7,789 bases of DNA from positions 1-7,789 of the forward strand of contig JAGGWE010000119.1 of assembly GCA_021157665.1 (NCBI GenBank), written 5' to 3'. The notes beneath the pieces are model-generated. The model had not been told where the DNA came from. It searched no databases and saw only the letters and a program-made list of their open reading frames with translations. This DNA is from Sulfurimonas sp. Lineage in GTDB: Bacteria; Campylobacterota; Campylobacteria; Campylobacterales; Sulfurimonadaceae. Positions 1-5,881 of this stretch are shown piece after piece (positions within the stretch are counted from its first letter, which is position 1; each line of letters begins with the position of its first letter). The translations under genes were made by a program, and so were the position numbers.

Positions 1-724
1 CTAATTTAACTGTTCCAGCACCAAAAAGAAGTAACCAGTTTTTATCTATATCAAGAGCAAACTCTTTTCTAAATATTTTTTGATATTTTTGATTTGTTTC
101 GATATTTATATATCCAGCCCAAACTTTATTTTTTGGAAGAATTTTGAGAGTTCTCAACTCTTCTAATACCTCTTCTTCAAGCTCTTCTTGTATAACTTCA
201 AGTTCAATATTTTCATCTTTTGTAGTTGTATTCAAATCTGCTACGATTATTTCACTTGAACTATTTGTCTCATTAATATCACTAACAACACTCTTTACTT
301 CAACGGTATCTATTATACTTTTTTGTGCATTTTGTATTTTTGTATCATCAATTTTATCAATAGTAATAATCGTTGAAGCCGAATACACAAAAACATAATA
401 CAAAAATGATAAAAAGACTAAAACAACTAAAGTAAAATATAAAACTCCGTAACTTTTCTTTTTTTGAGGAATAACAAAAACTTTCTTTTCTTCTTGTGAT
501 TTAGAATTTTGCTCTTCAAAGTAGGCTTTCCCTTTAGATTTTAAATCACTTAAATCTAAATCATATTCTCTCTCAAGTATAGAGATAAAGCCATTAAACT
601 GGACACTACTAACCTCATCAAAAGCTTCATAAACTATGGCTTGAACATACTCTTTAGATATATGAGTATCATTATGGATTTTTTGTACACCTATCTCTTT
701 TAAAACACTTATAGAATCACCCAT
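1..724 (-). CDS. RodZ-like HTH/membrane protein, C-terminus cut by window edge
   Basis: 241 residues are visible and the frame runs off the left edge. Residues about 7-62 are helical, with a stretch (THISKEYVQAI) resembling the helix-turn-helix of RodZ-type proteins. A basic run (QKKKSYG, about 87-93) precedes one membrane helix at about 94-115. A low-complexity acidic/Ser/Thr linker follows (about 120-190, including EELEEEVLEEL). The last visible stretch (VWAGYINIET to WLLLFGAGTVKL, about 201-241) looks like the start of a DUF4115-type beta domain. The order HTH, single TM, linker, beta domain is that of RodZ, which links the MreB cytoskeleton to the envelope, but the HTH match is weak and no cytoskeletal role is shown. 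The ATG (724-722) shares one base with the rlmB stop (TAATG), so translation is probably coupled. The position corresponds to Cj0152c of C. jejuni, from memory. Confidence 0.72.
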   Translation of the reverse strand, partial: MGDSISVLKEIGVQKIHNDTHISKEYVQAIVYEAFDEVSSVQFNGFISILEREYDLDLSDLKSKGKAYFEEQNSKSQEEKKVFVIPQKKKSYGVLYFTLVVLVFLSFLYYVFVYSASTIITIDKIDDTKIQNAQKSIIDTVEVKSVVSDINETNSSSEIIVADLNTTTKDENIELEVIQEELEEEVLEELRTLKILPKNKVWAGYINIETNQKYQKIFRKEFALDIDKNWLLLFGAGTVKL

Positions 725-1413
725 TAGTTATCTCCCATTCTCATTCTATCCATCAAGATTGCTCCAGCTACACTGACATTTAAAGAGTTGAATTCATTAG
801 CCATTTTTATACTAACAACTTTATCTAGTTTTGATACAACACGAGAAGTTAGCCCTTCCCCTTCACTACCAAGAACTAGAACTCTTTTATCAGCGATTTG
901 AACATCTCTGATATCTTCACCACCCATATCTGCACCATAGATAGTAAAACCAGACATTTTGAAATCATTTAAAACATCATGAACATTTTGTTCTATTGCG
1001 AAAGGCATATCAAACAAGGCACCAGTGCTTGAGCGAGTTATCCCATCAAAGGGCAACTGCTTTACTCCACAGGCGATGATTCCATCAACACCAAGAGCAT
1101 AAGCACTTCTTACAATTGCACCGATATTTCCGATATCTGTCAGTCCAGATAGAACTAACACAAATTTTTTATTTAGAAATAGTTGATAGGTGTATGGTTT
1201 ATAATCACTAACTTCAGCGAGAAAACCTTGGTGAGCAGCATTTTTACACATTTTTTGTGCAGCTTCATTTGGGACTCTTTTTACTTCAAAGCCCATTTTC
1301 ATGAGACGAGAATACTCTTTTTTCTCAATCTCTTTTGCAAGATAAAGAGTCTTTATCATCTGCGGATAGTTGTTTATTAAATAATATATTGGTTGTTTTG
1401 CATAAATTAACAT
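724..1413 (-). CDS. rlmB: SpoU/TrmH-family rRNA 2'-O-methyltransferase, RlmB-like
   Basis: 229 residues, close to the roughly 240 of E. coli RlmB, which methylates the 2'-OH of G2251 in the 23S rRNA P-loop using SAM. An N-terminal substrate-binding part (about 1-68: MLIYAKQPI to NAAHQGFLAEV) resembles the L30e-like RlmB domain, including the AHQG motif. The C-terminal part is a SPOUT knot with all three motifs: NIGAIVRSAYALGV (96-109, with the conserved N and R), VLVLGSEGEGL (178-188) and IKMANEFNSLNVSVAGAIL (202-220). The ATG at 1413 gives the RlmB-like N-terminus; no good ribosome binding site precedes it. A TAGAAT box at 1425-1420 would give a leaderless or very short-leader message. The family is certain; the G2251 target is inferred from the N-terminal domain and could be another SpoU target. 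Confidence 0.85.
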   Translation of the reverse strand: MLIYAKQPIYYLINNYPQMIKTLYLAKEIEKKEYSRLMKMGFEVKRVPNEAAQKMCKNAAHQGFLAEVSDYKPYTYQLFLNKKFVLVLSGLTDIGNIGAIVRSAYALGVDGIIACGVKQLPFDGITRSSTGALFDMPFAIEQNVHDVLNDFKMSGFTIYGADMGGEDIRDVQIADKRVLVLGSEGEGLTSRVVSKLDKVVSIKMANEFNSLNVSVAGAILMDRMRMGDN

Positions 1414-1419
1414 AAGGAC

Positions 1420-1425
1420 ATTCTA
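1420..1425 (-). promoter_or_regulatory. possible -10 box for rlmB
   Basis: TAGAAT on the minus strand follows an eight-T run and an AT-rich stretch, the usual look of a Campylobacterota vegetative promoter, which often lacks a -35 box. The start site would fall almost at the ATG. It could let rlmB be transcribed despite the palindrome between it and rsmI. The box is one base off TATAAT and could be chance in AT-rich DNA. Confidence 0.3.
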
Positions 1426-1490
1426 TCTAAAAAAAATTAAAGTGAGATTATTTGAATATTGCTATCCCACGGCTGATTCATACAAAATAT

Positions 1491-1561
1491 GGATGCGATG
1501 GCTTGCCTTCGGCAGAGATATACAGAATAAAAGTATAAAGCGAAGGCAAGCCATCGGTTCC
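1491..1561. repeat. REP-like inverted pair (REPIN-type), remote from the RAYT
   Basis: CGATGGCTTGCCTTCG at 1496-1511 and its exact reverse complement at 1541-1556 form a 16-bp perfect inverted repeat with a 29-base AT-rich gap. The flanks GGAtG (left) and GGTTCC (right) match those of the arms around the RAYT at 6668-7564. Each arm is itself a short hairpin with a T:T mismatch: CGA, T, GGC, TT, GCC, T, TCG. It lies between rsmI and rlmB, is not followed by a T-run, and so is not an intrinsic terminator. The rest of the gap (1414-1490 and 1562-1596) shows nothing else clear apart from the possible rlmB promoter. Confidence 0.8.
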
Positions 1562-1596
1562 TATATGCCTTAAACTAATTACTTGAGCCATGATGT

Positions 1597-2412
1597 TTAT
1601 AATGGCAAAAGTCGTTGATAACACTCTTTTGTGTTCTCATTAGTGATTTTACAAATAAGTTTTGCTTTGACTTTTAAAGGTAAATCAAGTGCTAAAATAT
1701 CATTTTGAGTTATTGCAGAAGCAGAGTAAGACTCACCTGCTTTTATAACAACAACCCACTCACCTCTGTAGTTTCCATCAAGTTTTTTAAATACCTCATC
1801 AGCCGTTCCATGCAGGTATCTTTGATATTTTTTAGTTAACTCTTTTGCTAAAAAAATCTCTCTTGTAGGTTCCTCTTTAGCGATTTCAAGAAGAAGTTTA
1901 TCTAGCCTATGAGGTGACTCATAAAGTATAGTTGTGTAGCCATTATGAAGTGCCTCTTGGAGTTGTTTACTTCTTGAACTTCCTTTATGGTCTAAAAAAC
2001 CAAAGAAAAGCATCTGCGTTTCTACAAATCCACTCGCCACAAACGCAGTTAAAAGTGCATTAGCACCAGGGAAAATATCATATGCTACACCATTATCTAT
2101 ACAGTAACGAACTAAAACTTGTCCAGGGTCACTAACTCCTGGCATCCCAGCATCACTTACATAAACAATATTTTGCTCAAAAAAAGATGGTTCTAGTTTT
2201 TCAACAAAAGATTTTTCATTGTGTGAGTGAAGTGAGATAAATTCTTGATTTTCTTTAAAAGCTGTATTGTATCGTTCTTTTAAAATGTGGATAAGTTTTT
2301 TTGTAACGCGAGTATCTTCGCAAAGGAGTATATCAGCATCTTTGAGAGCATCAATCGCTCTCAATGACATATCGCCTATATTTCCAATCGGAGTTGGAAC
2401 TAGGCTTAGCAA
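1597..2412 (-). CDS. rsmI: 16S rRNA (cytidine1402-2'-O)-methyltransferase RsmI
   Basis: 271 residues, normal for RsmI, which adds the 2'-O-methyl of m4Cm1402 in the decoding centre from SAM. It has the tetrapyrrole-methylase fold: VPTPIGNIGDMSLRAIDAL at the N-terminus (5-23), CEDTR (31-35), the glycine-rich SAM loop SDAGMPGVSDPG (86-97), FPGANALLTAFVASG (114-128), FFGFLDHKG (136-144), ESPHRL (165-170), REIFLAKELTKKYQ (184-197) and GEWVVVI (217-223). The start is TTG at 2412-2410, seven bases after the rpmE stop; it puts the conserved LVPTPIGN at residues 4-11 as in the family. No strong ribosome binding site is seen, so coupling to rpmE is likely. Matches Cj0154c in order, from memory. Confidence 0.95.
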   Translation of the reverse strand: MLSLVPTPIGNIGDMSLRAIDALKDADILLCEDTRVTKKLIHILKERYNTAFKENQEFISLHSHNEKSFVEKLEPSFFEQNIVYVSDAGMPGVSDPGQVLVRYCIDNGVAYDIFPGANALLTAFVASGFVETQMLFFGFLDHKGSSRSKQLQEALHNGYTTILYESPHRLDKLLLEIAKEEPTREIFLAKELTKKYQRYLHGTADEVFKKLDGNYRGEWVVVIKAGESYSASAITQNDILALDLPLKVKAKLICKITNENTKECYQRLLPL

Positions 2413-2419
2413 GTTATTA

Positions 2420-2620
2420 CTATTTTTTAGCGTAACGAGCGTTAAATTTCTCGATACGACCTGCTGTATCTACCATTCTCTCAGAACCTGTGAAAAATGG
2501 GTGACATTCTGAACAGATGTCAATTTTAAGCGTATCTTGAGCAGCTTTGTTTTGAAATGTATTTCCACATGCACATGTTACAGTACAATCTACGAAGTTT
2601 GGGTGTATATCTTTTTTCAT
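2420..2620 (-). CDS. rpmE: 50S ribosomal protein L31 (zinc-binding, type A)
   Basis: 66 residues from ATG 2620 (MKKDIHPNFVDC). Four cysteines in the zinc-ribbon pattern of C+ L31 (C16, C18, C36, C39; CAC and CSEC) are followed by HPFFTG, and the C-terminus is basic (ARYAKK). L31 bridges the two subunits in the 70S ribosome, and the C+ form is the one used when zinc is sufficient. An in-frame GTG at 2638 would add six residues, but AAGG seven bases before ATG 2620 and the family N-terminus favour the ATG. Its own promoter lies about 85 bases upstream. It sits between rsmE and rsmI. Confidence 0.96.
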   Translation of the reverse strand: MKKDIHPNFVDCTVTCACGNTFQNKAAQDTLKIDICSECHPFFTGSERMVDTAGRIEKFNARYAKK

Positions 2621-2702
2621 TTTTTTACCTTTTGACACTCGTCTCGGTACGAATATCTATATATTTTTTAAATCCGTATGGGGGCAGATTTTGTGAAGTG
2701 GG
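2621..2702 (-). promoter_or_regulatory. rpmE 5' leader
   Basis: About 80 untranslated bases lie between the TATAAT box and the rpmE ATG. They contain a C-run, a TACG/CGTA pair of short complementary segments and AAAAGGT as ribosome binding site. rpmE leaders bind L31 for autoregulation in some bacteria; here no strong hairpin is obvious to the eye, so regulation is only a possibility. Confidence 0.35.
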
Positions 2703-2708
2703 ATTATA
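2703..2708 (-). promoter_or_regulatory. -10 box, rpmE promoter
   Basis: Exact TATAAT on the minus strand (context TTTCGG then TATAAT then CCCAC), 13 bases past the rsmE stop, with an A/T-rich upstream region and no clear -35. This is the strongest -10 match in the left block and would allow L31, rsmI and rlmB to be transcribed apart from rsmE. Confidence 0.6.
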
Positions 2709-2720
2709 CCGAAATTTTTC

Positions 2721-3392
2721 TTAAAGGATAATTTTACTAGCTACTGCCATAACAGCACTCTCTGAGCGAAGCACCATAGGGGTATCTAATCTAAATACAT
2801 CTTGAGTTTTTAAAAACTCTTTTTCAGAAGTTGAAAAACCACCCTCACAACCAACTAAAATAGTGTCTATTTCAGAATAATCATCTAAAGTTTTCTCCGT
2901 AAAATCAAATACTTTGGCATGTGGATATTGTGTAATAAACTCTTTGATATTTTTAAAACTATCAAACTCTATATAAGAACTTCTTCCACATTGTTGCATT
3001 GAAGCTTCTAAAATTCTCTCGAACCTTTTTAAATCAAGTTTAAAATTTTTCTGACTTCTATCACAAAAGATAAAAGAAATTTTTTCAACTCCAATCTCAC
3101 TAAGAGATGATAAAACTTTTTCAATAGACTTTGTATCAATCACACACCAACCGATATGTAAACTCTTTTTAGCTTTTACTTCATTTATAGAACTTTCAAC
3201 TAAAACAAGTTTAAGTAAACGATTATCAATTGCACTAATTTTATATTTATATAAAGTTTTTAGCTCATCTTTTGAGCGAAAATTTATCTCATCACCCTCA
3301 TTATGTCGTCGTACTTTTACTAGATATTTAAAAATCTCACCTTTTATGGAAAATTCCTCTTTAGGTTTAGAATCTAAAAGGATATATATCAA
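2721..3392 (-). CDS. rsmE: 16S rRNA (uracil1498-N3)-methyltransferase RsmE
   Basis: 223 residues from TTG 3392; RsmE proteins are about 240. It methylates N3 of U1498 in helix 44 of 16S rRNA using SAM. A PUA-like N-terminal domain (FKYLVKVRRHNEGDEI, about 21-36) precedes a SPOUT knot with ILVGCEGGFSTSE (about 178-190, the family's IGPEGGFS loop) and the C-terminal LRSESAVMAVASK (about 208-220, the family's LR.ETA segment). The frame extends to another TTG at 3404. I chose 3392 because its TTG overlaps the upstream gene's TGA as TTGA, a coupling arrangement, and because family members begin right at the xFLY/IYIL strand. A GTG at 3398 is also possible. Confidence 0.92.
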   Translation of the reverse strand: MIYILLDSKPKEEFSIKGEIFKYLVKVRRHNEGDEINFRSKDELKTLYKYKISAIDNRLLKLVLVESSINEVKAKKSLHIGWCVIDTKSIEKVLSSLSEIGVEKISFIFCDRSQKNFKLDLKRFERILEASMQQCGRSSYIEFDSFKNIKEFITQYPHAKVFDFTEKTLDDYSEIDTILVGCEGGFSTSEKEFLKTQDVFRLDTPMVLRSESAVMAVASKIIL

Positions 3393-3796
3393 ATCCACAT
3401 CCAAATTGAGATACTTATCGCTAAAAGAAACTCTATTTGCAATATTCTAAGTGCAAAAGGTTTATAAGCCTCTAATGCTCGCTCTTTTTTAGGATTCATA
3501 TATTTTAAACCCTTAAGTCTTCTTACCTCTAAAAAAATAATAGTAATAGCAAAAGCTATCATAATAATATTTTCTAATGTAAAATCAAGATGCTTTGCAG
3601 CCATCATAACAATACCAGTAAAAAGTATTCCACCAATAGCTAAAGAGCCAATAGGTGTAAATATAGACATTTGTCTTTTATATTTTATTAGCTCTGTTGC
3701 CTTAATCAGCACAAAAGCATTCACAAAAATTACCATTAAAATTCCAATAACACTATAGTAATGTGTTACAATACTCATCTCATACATTTCATTCAT
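3389..3796 (-). CDS. small four-helix membrane protein, function unknown
   Basis: 135 residues with four hydrophobic segments at about 12-32, 47-67, 73-90 and 115-134, ending in WMWI. Basic residues cluster between helices 1-2 (IKYKRQ) and 3-4 (RRLKGLKYMNPKKER), suggesting that both loops, and hence neither terminus, face the cytoplasm. No catalytic or cofactor motif is visible. It occupies the position of the C. jejuni integral membrane protein Cj0157c (from memory) and is the first gene of the leftward unit, with its stop overlapping rsmE by four bases. Starts at residues 4 and 7 (ATG 3787, 3778) are also possible, because the likely transcription start is very close to 3796. Confidence 0.8.
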   Translation of the reverse strand: MNEMYEMSIVTHYYSVIGILMVIFVNAFVLIKATELIKYKRQMSIFTPIGSLAIGGILFTGIVMMAAKHLDFTLENIIMIAFAITIIFLEVRRLKGLKYMNPKKERALEAYKPFALRILQIEFLLAISISIWMWI

Positions 3797-3807
3797 AATG
3801 GAATTTT

Positions 3808-3815
3808 ACTATAAT
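3808..3815. promoter_or_regulatory. overlapping divergent -10 boxes
   Basis: The plus strand reads TATAAT at 3810-3815 for moeA. The minus strand reads TATAGT at 3813-3808 for the membrane protein and rsmE unit. The two boxes share four base pairs, so RNA polymerase could probably open only one at a time. The moeA box is 21 bases before its ATG, giving a leader of roughly 15 bases with CGGAG; the leftward start would be near 3801, nearly leaderless for ATG 3796. Confidence 0.5.
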
Positions 3816-3836
3816 TTTTACACAACGGAGTATATA

Positions 3837-5057
3837 ATGGCAATAAAAATAGAAGATGCACTAGAACTTATCTATAAACACACAAATAAAAAATCTAAAA
3901 AACTTTTACCTATTGAATCTGCTTTAGGATATATTTTAGCCGAGGATGTTGTTGCCACACATAATTTACCCCCTTATGATAACTCTGCAATGGATGGATA
4001 TGCTGTAAAACTCTCAGATGCAGGTAAGTGTGTAAAAGTAAACCATACAATTTTTGCGGGCGATGATTCTCATGAAGTCTTGGCATGTGGAGATGCAATC
4101 AAAATTATGACCGGAGCGAGAATTCCAGAGGGTTGTGAATGTATAGTTCCATCAGAAGATACAATAGAGTGTGAAAATGGAGTTAAACTACCTCAAAAAT
4201 TAAGCAGTATGAAACATGTGAGATATTGTGGTGAAGATATAAAAAGTGATACTAAACTTTTAAATGATGGTGAAAAACTATATGCTCATCATATAACTTT
4301 ACTTGCTTCTCAGGGTATTAGCCACATCAAAGTATATAAAAAACCACATATCTCACTTTTTGGTTCAGGTAGTGAATTAAAAATGCATTTTGAAAATGTA
4401 GAAGCATACCAACTCTACAATACAAATTCTCCAACTTTTTACTCTCGTGCCTTAGAGCTTGGATGTGAAGTTGACTTTATCGGAACAGCAGTTGATACTT
4501 TAGAAGATATTAGAGAGCATATTAAAAGTGCTTTAGATAGTGACATGATTATCACAAGTGGTGGAGTTAGTGTTGGCGATGCTGATTATACAAAAGAGGC
4601 ATTTGGGGCTTTTGGATACGATATATTTTTTGACAAAATAGAGATAAAACCAGGTAAACCAACAACTGTTGGAAAAATCGGCGATACTATGATTTTAAAT
4701 CTACCTGGAAATCCATTAGCAGCGGCTCTTAACTTTGAACTCTTTGGGCAAAGTATTATTTTAGCTTTAAGTGGACAAACAAATAAATATATAAACACTA
4801 TAAAAGCAAAGATGAAAGATGACTATAAACTAAAAGCGGGAAGAAGAAGTTTAGTACCAGGTTTTTTTGATGGAGAATTTTTCACTCCGCATAACAACTT
4901 CGCTCCAGGGATGGTATCCCCACTTGCTACTTCAAACTCATATATTATGGTAGATGAAAAATGTGGATTCTTGGCATGTGGGACTGAAGTAAAAGTAATT
5001 TCTACTAGATTTGGGTTTACATCTGAAAATAAAAGTGATTTGGTTAGTGGAAGATAG
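3837..5057 (+). CDS. moeA: molybdopterin molybdenumtransferase MoeA
   Basis: 406 residues, normal for MoeA, which inserts molybdate into adenylylated molybdopterin in the last step of molybdenum cofactor synthesis. The motifs are PPYDNSAMDGYAV (45-57), the GD/MTGARIPEGC segment (85-100), the MoCF-binding domain with LFGSGSEL (174-181), YNTNSPTF (194-201) and SGGVSVGDADY (241-251), then KIEIKPGKPTTVG (267-279) and LPGNPLAAALNFELF (289-303), and a C-terminal domain IV (about 325-400). The frame opens at 3798, but ATG 3837 has CGGAG six bases upstream and gives the normal N-terminus (MAIKIEDALELI). It is divergent from the left block and convergent with queD, apart from moaA but near it. The CDS is plausibly monocistronic. 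Confidence 0.95.
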   Translation: MAIKIEDALELIYKHTNKKSKKLLPIESALGYILAEDVVATHNLPPYDNSAMDGYAVKLSDAGKCVKVNHTIFAGDDSHEVLACGDAIKIMTGARIPEGCECIVPSEDTIECENGVKLPQKLSSMKHVRYCGEDIKSDTKLLNDGEKLYAHHITLLASQGISHIKVYKKPHISLFGSGSELKMHFENVEAYQLYNTNSPTFYSRALELGCEVDFIGTAVDTLEDIREHIKSALDSDMIITSGGVSVGDADYTKEAFGAFGYDIFFDKIEIKPGKPTTVGKIGDTMILNLPGNPLAAALNFELFGQSIILALSGQTNKYINTIKAKMKDDYKLKAGRRSLVPGFFDGEFFTPHNNFAPGMVSPLATSNSYIMVDEKCGFLACGTEVKVISTRFGFTSENKSDLVSGR

Positions 5058-5064
5058 TTGGGGA

Positions 5065-5082
5065 CAGGGGAAGAATCCCCTG
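5065..5082 (+). terminator. hairpin just after moeA, weak terminator
   Basis: CAGGGGA, loop AGAA, TCCCCTG: a 7-bp GC-rich stem eight bases after the moeA stop. No T-run follows on either strand, so it may only mark or stabilise the 3' end. It also lies just beyond the stop of the possible small peptide on the other strand. Confidence 0.35.
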
Positions 5083-5088
5083 AATAAG

Positions 5089-5148
5089 TCATAATAACTT
5101 AGGTGCAAAGATGCAGATAAGTAAAATGATGAGTAATAACTTATTCAT
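5089..5148 (-). CDS. possible 19-residue hydrophobic peptide
   Basis: The frame encodes MNKLLLIILLICIFAPKLL. A lysine near the N-terminus, a run of about 12 hydrophobic residues and a short C-terminal end with one lysine make it look like a small membrane peptide of the kind seen in type I toxins or small accessory peptides. AAGGGGA (5160-5154) lies five bases before the ATG, a strong ribosome binding site. A six-codon upstream frame (ATG 5165, MKRGFL) ends in a TGA that overlaps this ATG. A possible -10 (TATACA, 5190-5185) follows the T-run of the terminator. Against it: AT-rich DNA yields such frames by chance, and no homologue is known to me. Confidence 0.3.
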   Translation of the reverse strand: MNKLLLIILLICIFAPKLL

Positions 5149-5184
5149 AAAAATCCCCTTTTCATATATTTTAGGGACTGATTT

Positions 5185-5190
5185 TGTATA
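5185..5190 (-). promoter_or_regulatory. possible -10 box for the small peptide
   Basis: TATACA, continuing as AAAT, on the minus strand directly after a nine-T run. The start site would be near 5178, giving a leader of about 30 bases that lacks the upstream inverted-repeat arm. This is a suggestive reading only. Confidence 0.25.
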
Positions 5191-5193
5191 GAC

Positions 5194-5230
5194 AAAAAAA
5201 AAGCCTAGAGGGTAATTAATCCTCTAGGCT
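5194..5230 (-). terminator. intrinsic terminator of the moaA-queE-queD unit
   Basis: On the minus strand AGCCTAGAGG, a nine-base loop and its exact complement form a 10-bp stem ending directly in nine Ts (plus-strand A 5194-5202; the last T:A pair belongs to both). It lies about 60 bases past the queD stop and is the clearest terminator in the window. On the plus strand no T-run follows, so it would not act strongly on moeA transcripts. Confidence 0.88.
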
Positions 5231-5288
5231 ACAGCCCCATAAAATATATGAAAAGCTTACTCATCAGCAAGTATTATATCATAAAAAT

Positions 5289-5870
5289 CTAAACACTACA
5301 AGAATTCAAAAAGCTCTCACCTCTTTTAAGTTTCTCAAAAAGTTCACTATCTCCCCAGTCATTTTTAATCACATCAGAAAAAACAATCTCTTCTAAATCT
5401 ATTAAACCCATTTTTTTACTATAAGCATCTTCACTGAAACATTGAGCATATCCTGTCGCTGTTTCATGAACTATAATACTATGAAGTTTTACATTTTTTT
5501 CGCCATTAATAGAGTTTGTTTGTTTTAAAAGTTTATCAATCATCACAAATATTACACGGGAAAATTGCTCGGCTGAGGGAGAGATTGGTAAAAGTACCCA
5601 TCTATCAGAGTGTTTTTGCATATCTTTTATATACTCTTCATCATCACCGTTCCAAATAGCTACTGCATGATCAAAACTATCAACTAATGCTTTCATATTT
5701 TGCTTCATAAGTCCGAAATCATAAACCATTTGCCCGTTATCTAAAAAATCTGATTCAAAAAGTAGTTCAACTTTATAAGAGTGTCCATGAAGTGAGCTTC
5801 TACATCTTACAGTAGAACATCCACGAACTATATGAGCACTTTCAAATTTAAAAAGTTTTCTAATAATCAC
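5289..5870 (-). CDS. queD: 6-carboxy-5,6,7,8-tetrahydropterin synthase QueD (long form)
   Basis: 193 residues. QueD converts 7,8-dihydroneopterin triphosphate, made from GTP, to 6-carboxytetrahydropterin, the second step to queuosine. The zinc ligands are visible as H13 (FESAH) and H28/H30 (LHGH), with a candidate catalytic cysteine at C23 (C18 is the alternative). SFDHAV (65-70) and HETATGY (135-141) supply the family's His and Glu. It is much longer than E. coli QueD (about 120), through an insertion around 75-95 and a C-terminal extension of about 45 residues (from about 148), as in its Campylobacter counterpart (Cj0159c, from memory). The start is GTG 5870 with GGAG six bases upstream. 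It lies 11 bases after queE, so the two are cotranscribed. It could be called a PTPS-family protein if QueD activity were in doubt. Confidence 0.88.
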   Translation of the reverse strand: MIIRKLFKFESAHIVRGCSTVRCRSSLHGHSYKVELLFESDFLDNGQMVYDFGLMKQNMKALVDSFDHAVAIWNGDDEEYIKDMQKHSDRWVLLPISPSAEQFSRVIFVMIDKLLKQTNSINGEKNVKLHSIIVHETATGYAQCFSEDAYSKKMGLIDLEEIVFSDVIKNDWGDSELFEKLKRGESFLNSCSV

Positions 5871-5881
5871 AACATACTCCT

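Larger units (their letters stand above)
5158..5255. repeat. long nested inverted repeat around the queD terminator
   Basis: CTTTTCATATATTTTA at 5158-5173 is exactly complementary to 5240-5255 (16 bp). The pairing continues inward, with one bulge and one mismatch, through GGG/CCC and CTG/CAG (5174-5180 with 5232-5238). The terminator hairpin sits inside. On the minus strand the downstream arm includes the first part of the ribosome binding site of the possible small peptide. A further 10-base inverted match, TGATGAGTAA (5127-5136) with TTACTCATCA (5258-5267), lies outside the arms. Confidence 0.8.

Noticed and set aside
144..398. An 84-codon plus-strand frame, Ser-rich then hydrophobic.
   Set aside because: It is antisense to the acidic linker and membrane helix of the RodZ-like gene; the serine run mirrors Glu/Glu-rich codons.
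1491..1561. Intrinsic terminator for rsmI from the strong inverted repeat.
   Set aside because: The gap between arms is 29 bases and no T-run follows on the minus strand; arm and flank sequence match the REP family.
4823..5092. An 89-codon open frame antisense to the end of moeA, whose ATG overlaps the small peptide's stop.
   Set aside because: It lies inside the well-supported moeA gene and its translation (Pro/Ser-rich, no family features) looks like a shadow.
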